Shown: positions 6,126-8,291 of the stretch, piece by piece
How the letters are laid out: the number at the start of each line of letters is the position of its first letter
How positions within the stretch are numbered: position 1 is the first letter of the stretch
NCBI GenBank assembly: GCA_012963655.1
Contig: DTVI01000067.1
Span: forward strand, 1-8,291
Origin: Sulfurimonas sp.
Lineage (GTDB): Bacteria; Campylobacterota; Campylobacteria; Campylobacterales; Sulfurimonadaceae
Length of the DNA stretch: 8,291 nucleotides
Direction: 5' to 3'
Made by a program: the position numbers and the translations under genes
The notes under the pieces: model-generated
What the model was told of the DNA's origin: nothing
The model's input: the letters and a program-made list of their open reading frames with translations, nothing else
Database searches by the model: none

Positions 6126-7694
6126 TCATTCCTTACCCCTTGGCAGTTTAATACCTTGAGACAAAGGCATCTTATCTCCATAATTAATGGTATTTGTAGA
6201 TCTCCTCATATAAGCCTTCCAAGCATCTGAACCTGATTCCCTTCCCCCACCTGTATCTTTTTCTCCACCAAAGGCGCCTCCTATTTCAGCCCCTGAGGTT
6301 CCTATATTTACATTAGCTATGCCGCAGTCTGAACCCATGGCTGATAAAAATCTTTCTGCTTCATTTATGTCCGCAGTAAAGATAGAAGAACTAAGACCTT
6401 GAGGAACAGAGTTTTGATAAGTAATAGCCTCATCAATAGAGCTATAGCTCCTGATATAAAGAATAGGGGCAAAGGTTTCTTGCATCATAATAGGTATCAT
6501 TGAGTCTACAAGGACTAAGGCAGGCCGTACATAATAGCCATGTTCAAAACCTTTGAAGACAATGCGTTCACCCCCATAAATCACCTCACCACCCTGCTCT
6601 TTAATAAGCTCTAGTGCCTTTTGCATATTCATATAAGCCTTCTCATTAATAATGGGTCCCATAAACACGTTCTCATCCAAGGGATCACCAATGTCTACCT
6701 GCTTATATTTTTGAATAAGGGTAGACAGCACCAATTTTTCAATATCCTTATGAACAATAAGACGTCTTAAAGTGGTACATCTTTGTCCACTCGTGCCAAG
6801 AGCAGAAAAGAGTATAGCTTCCATAGCCATATCAAAATTTGCAGAAGGAGTTAGAATCATAGCGGAGTTACCTCCAAGCTCAAAAAGTGACTTTCCTAGT
6901 CTTGAGGCGACTAAAGGAGCTAAGGTTTTGCCCATCTTTACAGAACCTGTTGCAGAAAGAAGGTTAATATCTTTATTCTCAGCCATTGCAAGTCCTAAAT
7001 CATTTTTACCAATAATTAAAGAGACAATATCTGAGGGAAGTTCAGGCATCTGTTTTAATGCCTTAATCACCATATCATGAACAGCTATAGAAGATAAAAG
7101 TGTACGTGTAGAAGGCTTCCAAACAATAGTATTTCCACATACCAGAGCTATCATCGCGTTCCATGCCCATACAGCCATAGGAAAATTAAAAGCTGAGATT
7201 ACACCTACAACACCTAAGGGATGCCATTGTTCCATCATCCTATGGCTTGGTCTTTCAGAGCTCATGGTTAGACCAAAAAGTTGTCTTGAAAGTCCTACTG
7301 CGTAATCACAAATATCTATCCATTCTTGGACCTCGCCAAGAGCTTCTTGGTATATTTTTCCTGTTTCTAATGTGATTATATAGGCAAGAGCTTCTTTATG
7401 CTCTCTGACTTGATTTCCAATAAGTCTCACAAGCTCACCTCTTTTAGGTGCAGGAATCTCTCTCCATACCTTAAAGCTTTCCTTCATAACACCCACTGCT
7501 CTATCTAGGTACTCAGGTTCACTGGCTCTAAACTCAGCAACCAGCTCAGAGTCTATAGGTGAATGTACATAAATTTTTTCACCCTGAGAATATTCTACAT
7601 TCTCCCCTATACATAAAGAAGGGTAAAACCCATTTTTATGTTGTTTGTCCAGTTCTAATAAGGTGTGAAAACTCTTCTCATAGATGTTTCTCAT
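6126..7694 (-). CDS. ALDH7-family alpha-aminoadipic semialdehyde (piperideine-6-carboxylate) dehydrogenase
   Basis: A 522-residue NAD-dependent aldehyde dehydrogenase predicted to oxidise alpha-aminoadipic semialdehyde to alpha-aminoadipate in lysine breakdown. Seen: N170 in FNFP, K193 in WKPS (cofactor), SATGS (247-251), general base E272 in FELGG, nucleophile C306 in GQRCTTLRR and E406 in QETFAP. Diagnostic antiquitin/ALDH7 blocks are EVQEWIDICDYAVGLSR (121-137), SDCGIANVN (455-463) and the near-invariant C-terminal run from SGAEIGGAFGGEK (467-479) to GGGRESGSDAWK (482-493). The region before 6126 holds no further coding sequence for it. The ribosome site AGGAG (7700-7704) lies five bases from the ATG, and the start overlaps the upstream gene's TGA as ATGA, so the two are translationally coupled. 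Partnership with the saccharopine dehydrogenase-like gene supports the lysine assignment over other aldehydes. Bacterial names used for this function include amaB and pcd. Confidence 0.9.
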   Translation of the reverse strand: MRNIYEKSFHTLLELDKQHKNGFYPSLCIGENVEYSQGEKIYVHSPIDSELVAEFRASEPEYLDRAVGVMKESFKVWREIPAPKRGELVRLIGNQVREHKEALAYIITLETGKIYQEALGEVQEWIDICDYAVGLSRQLFGLTMSSERPSHRMMEQWHPLGVVGVISAFNFPMAVWAWNAMIALVCGNTIVWKPSTRTLLSSIAVHDMVIKALKQMPELPSDIVSLIIGKNDLGLAMAENKDINLLSATGSVKMGKTLAPLVASRLGKSLFELGGNSAMILTPSANFDMAMEAILFSALGTSGQRCTTLRRLIVHKDIEKLVLSTLIQKYKQVDIGDPLDENVFMGPIINEKAYMNMQKALELIKEQGGEVIYGGERIVFKGFEHGYYVRPALVLVDSMIPIMMQETFAPILYIRSYSSIDEAITYQNSVPQGLSSSIFTADINEAERFLSAMGSDCGIANVNIGTSGAEIGGAFGGEKDTGGGRESGSDAWKAYMRRSTNTINYGDKMPLSQGIKLPRGKE

Positions 7695-8291
7695 GATAAC
7701 TCCTGCATTATACTTCCTAAAGATGAAGCTTCTTTATAAAATCGTCCAAACCTGTTGTCTAAAAAGTCTTCCAAGCTTATGTCTTCTTGTCTGATAAAAC
7801 CTTTAGTTCCAAGCTTCTTGGTTCTAAACAAATCAACTGCCGTACATAAACCTGCTGCCGTTGAAATCTCAATAGCAGAGAGTTCTTTCCCGTATATTTT
7901 CTGATGATACAGCTTTTTAGCATATGAGATCTGTTTGAGTTTTCCTTCTATCCATCCACTTACAGAACAAAATATCAAAACAACATCTTGAGTACTTGCG
8001 GGAATGGAGCTCTCAAAAATCTCTTTTAACACATCTTTTTTTTCTCTAAACCTAAGACCATTAAGTAAAAAATCAAGAAGATACCTATGTCCCTTATACC
8101 TTACGGTCTTATAAGACATCTCTTCTACTGAACCTTTTAGAGTCTCACAAAGCGTTCCCAAGCCACCAGAGGTGTTAAAGGCTTCATACTCAACCCCATC
8201 TAAGGAAAAATGTTCCATCCCCTCTAAGGCTAATACATTGATTTTATCTCCATGATATATGATTTCACACTCATTGCAGTATTCATTTATC
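7691..8291 (-). CDS. Saccharopine dehydrogenase-like protein, C-terminal part (cut by window edge)
   Basis: The frame is open to the right edge, so only the last about 199 residues are visible; the ATG at 8218 is internal. Just before it the frame reads through Y-C-N-E-C and HGDKINVLALEG without a stop. Seen: EAFNTSGGLGTL shortly after the internal Met, YKTVRYKGH, the segment SAIEISTAAGLCTAVDL and the tail GFIRQEDISLEDFL. These match the C-terminal substrate domain of bacterial saccharopine dehydrogenase (Lys9/LYS-type reductase) proteins. The NAD(P)-binding Rossmann domain would lie beyond the window. Predicted reaction: oxidative cleavage of saccharopine to glutamate and alpha-aminoadipic semialdehyde, the substrate of the next gene. 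Its TGA (7691-7693) overlaps the dehydrogenase ATG. A related role with another imino-type substrate, such as carboxynorspermidine-like compounds, is possible but less supported by the neighbour. Confidence 0.82.
   Translation of the reverse strand, partial: INEYCNECEIIYHGDKINVLALEGMEHFSLDGVEYEAFNTSGGLGTLCETLKGSVEEMSYKTVRYKGHRYLLDFLLNGLRFREKKDVLKEIFESSIPASTQDVVLIFCSVSGWIEGKLKQISYAKKLYHQKIYGKELSAIEISTAAGLCTAVDLFRTKKLGTKGFIRQEDISLEDFLDNRFGRFYKEASSLGSIMQELS

Noticed and set aside
6772..7080. A + strand open frame of 102 codons opposite the aldehyde dehydrogenase
   Set aside because: It covers the ALDH catalytic core on the other strand; it is an antisense shadow of a strongly supported gene.
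8216..8218. ATG at 8218 as start of the saccharopine dehydrogenase-like gene
   Set aside because: The frame stays open with family-like residues to the window edge, and the cofactor domain is missing, so the start lies outside.

Overview
This is an AT-rich bacterial window with tightly packed genes. Didermal features suggest a Gram-negative organism: an exported peptidoglycan amidase, a small protein with a signal peptide, and murein-peptide salvage. The extended -10 boxes (TG-N-TATAAT or TATAAG, without a clear -35), low GC and TTA/CTT-rich leucine usage fit Campylobacterota (Sulfurimonas/Arcobacter-like) best. A low-GC gammaproteobacterium is not excluded. No rRNA, tRNA, CRISPR array or insertion sequence was seen.

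Left block (118-4850, + strand): five genes whose stop and start codons overlap at every junction (ATGA, ATGA, TAATG, ATGA). In order they encode a CinA-N/MoCF-type protein, a membrane-anchored calcineurin-like metallophosphoesterase, an exported N-acetylmuramoyl-L-alanine amidase, a DUF819 multi-pass membrane protein and an L-Ala-D/L-Glu-type dipeptide epimerase. The last three suggest salvage of cell-wall peptides. The amidase would free stem peptides, the membrane protein is positioned to move a product across the membrane (inference), and the epimerase would turn L-Ala-D-Glu into L-Ala-L-Glu. A promoter-like box inside a perfect inverted repeat lies upstream (30-51).

Middle block (4851-6125): a gap of about 400 bases holds a small minus-strand gene for a secreted protein of about 86 residues. 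It is broken by an apparent one-base deletion in an A6 run, and a four-copy AGATA repeat sits just upstream of it. Next comes a HAD-family phosphatase/mutase gene on the + strand whose extended -10 box lies so close to the ATG that its mRNA is probably leaderless. A further 245-base gap (5881-6125) contains only weak coding-like stretches and a short palindrome.

Right block (6126-8291, minus strand): an ALDH7-family dehydrogenase (alpha-aminoadipic semialdehyde / piperideine-6-carboxylate dehydrogenase) lies downstream of, and is translationally coupled to, a saccharopine dehydrogenase-like gene that runs off the right edge. Together they are consistent with consecutive steps of lysine breakdown through saccharopine to alpha-aminoadipate.
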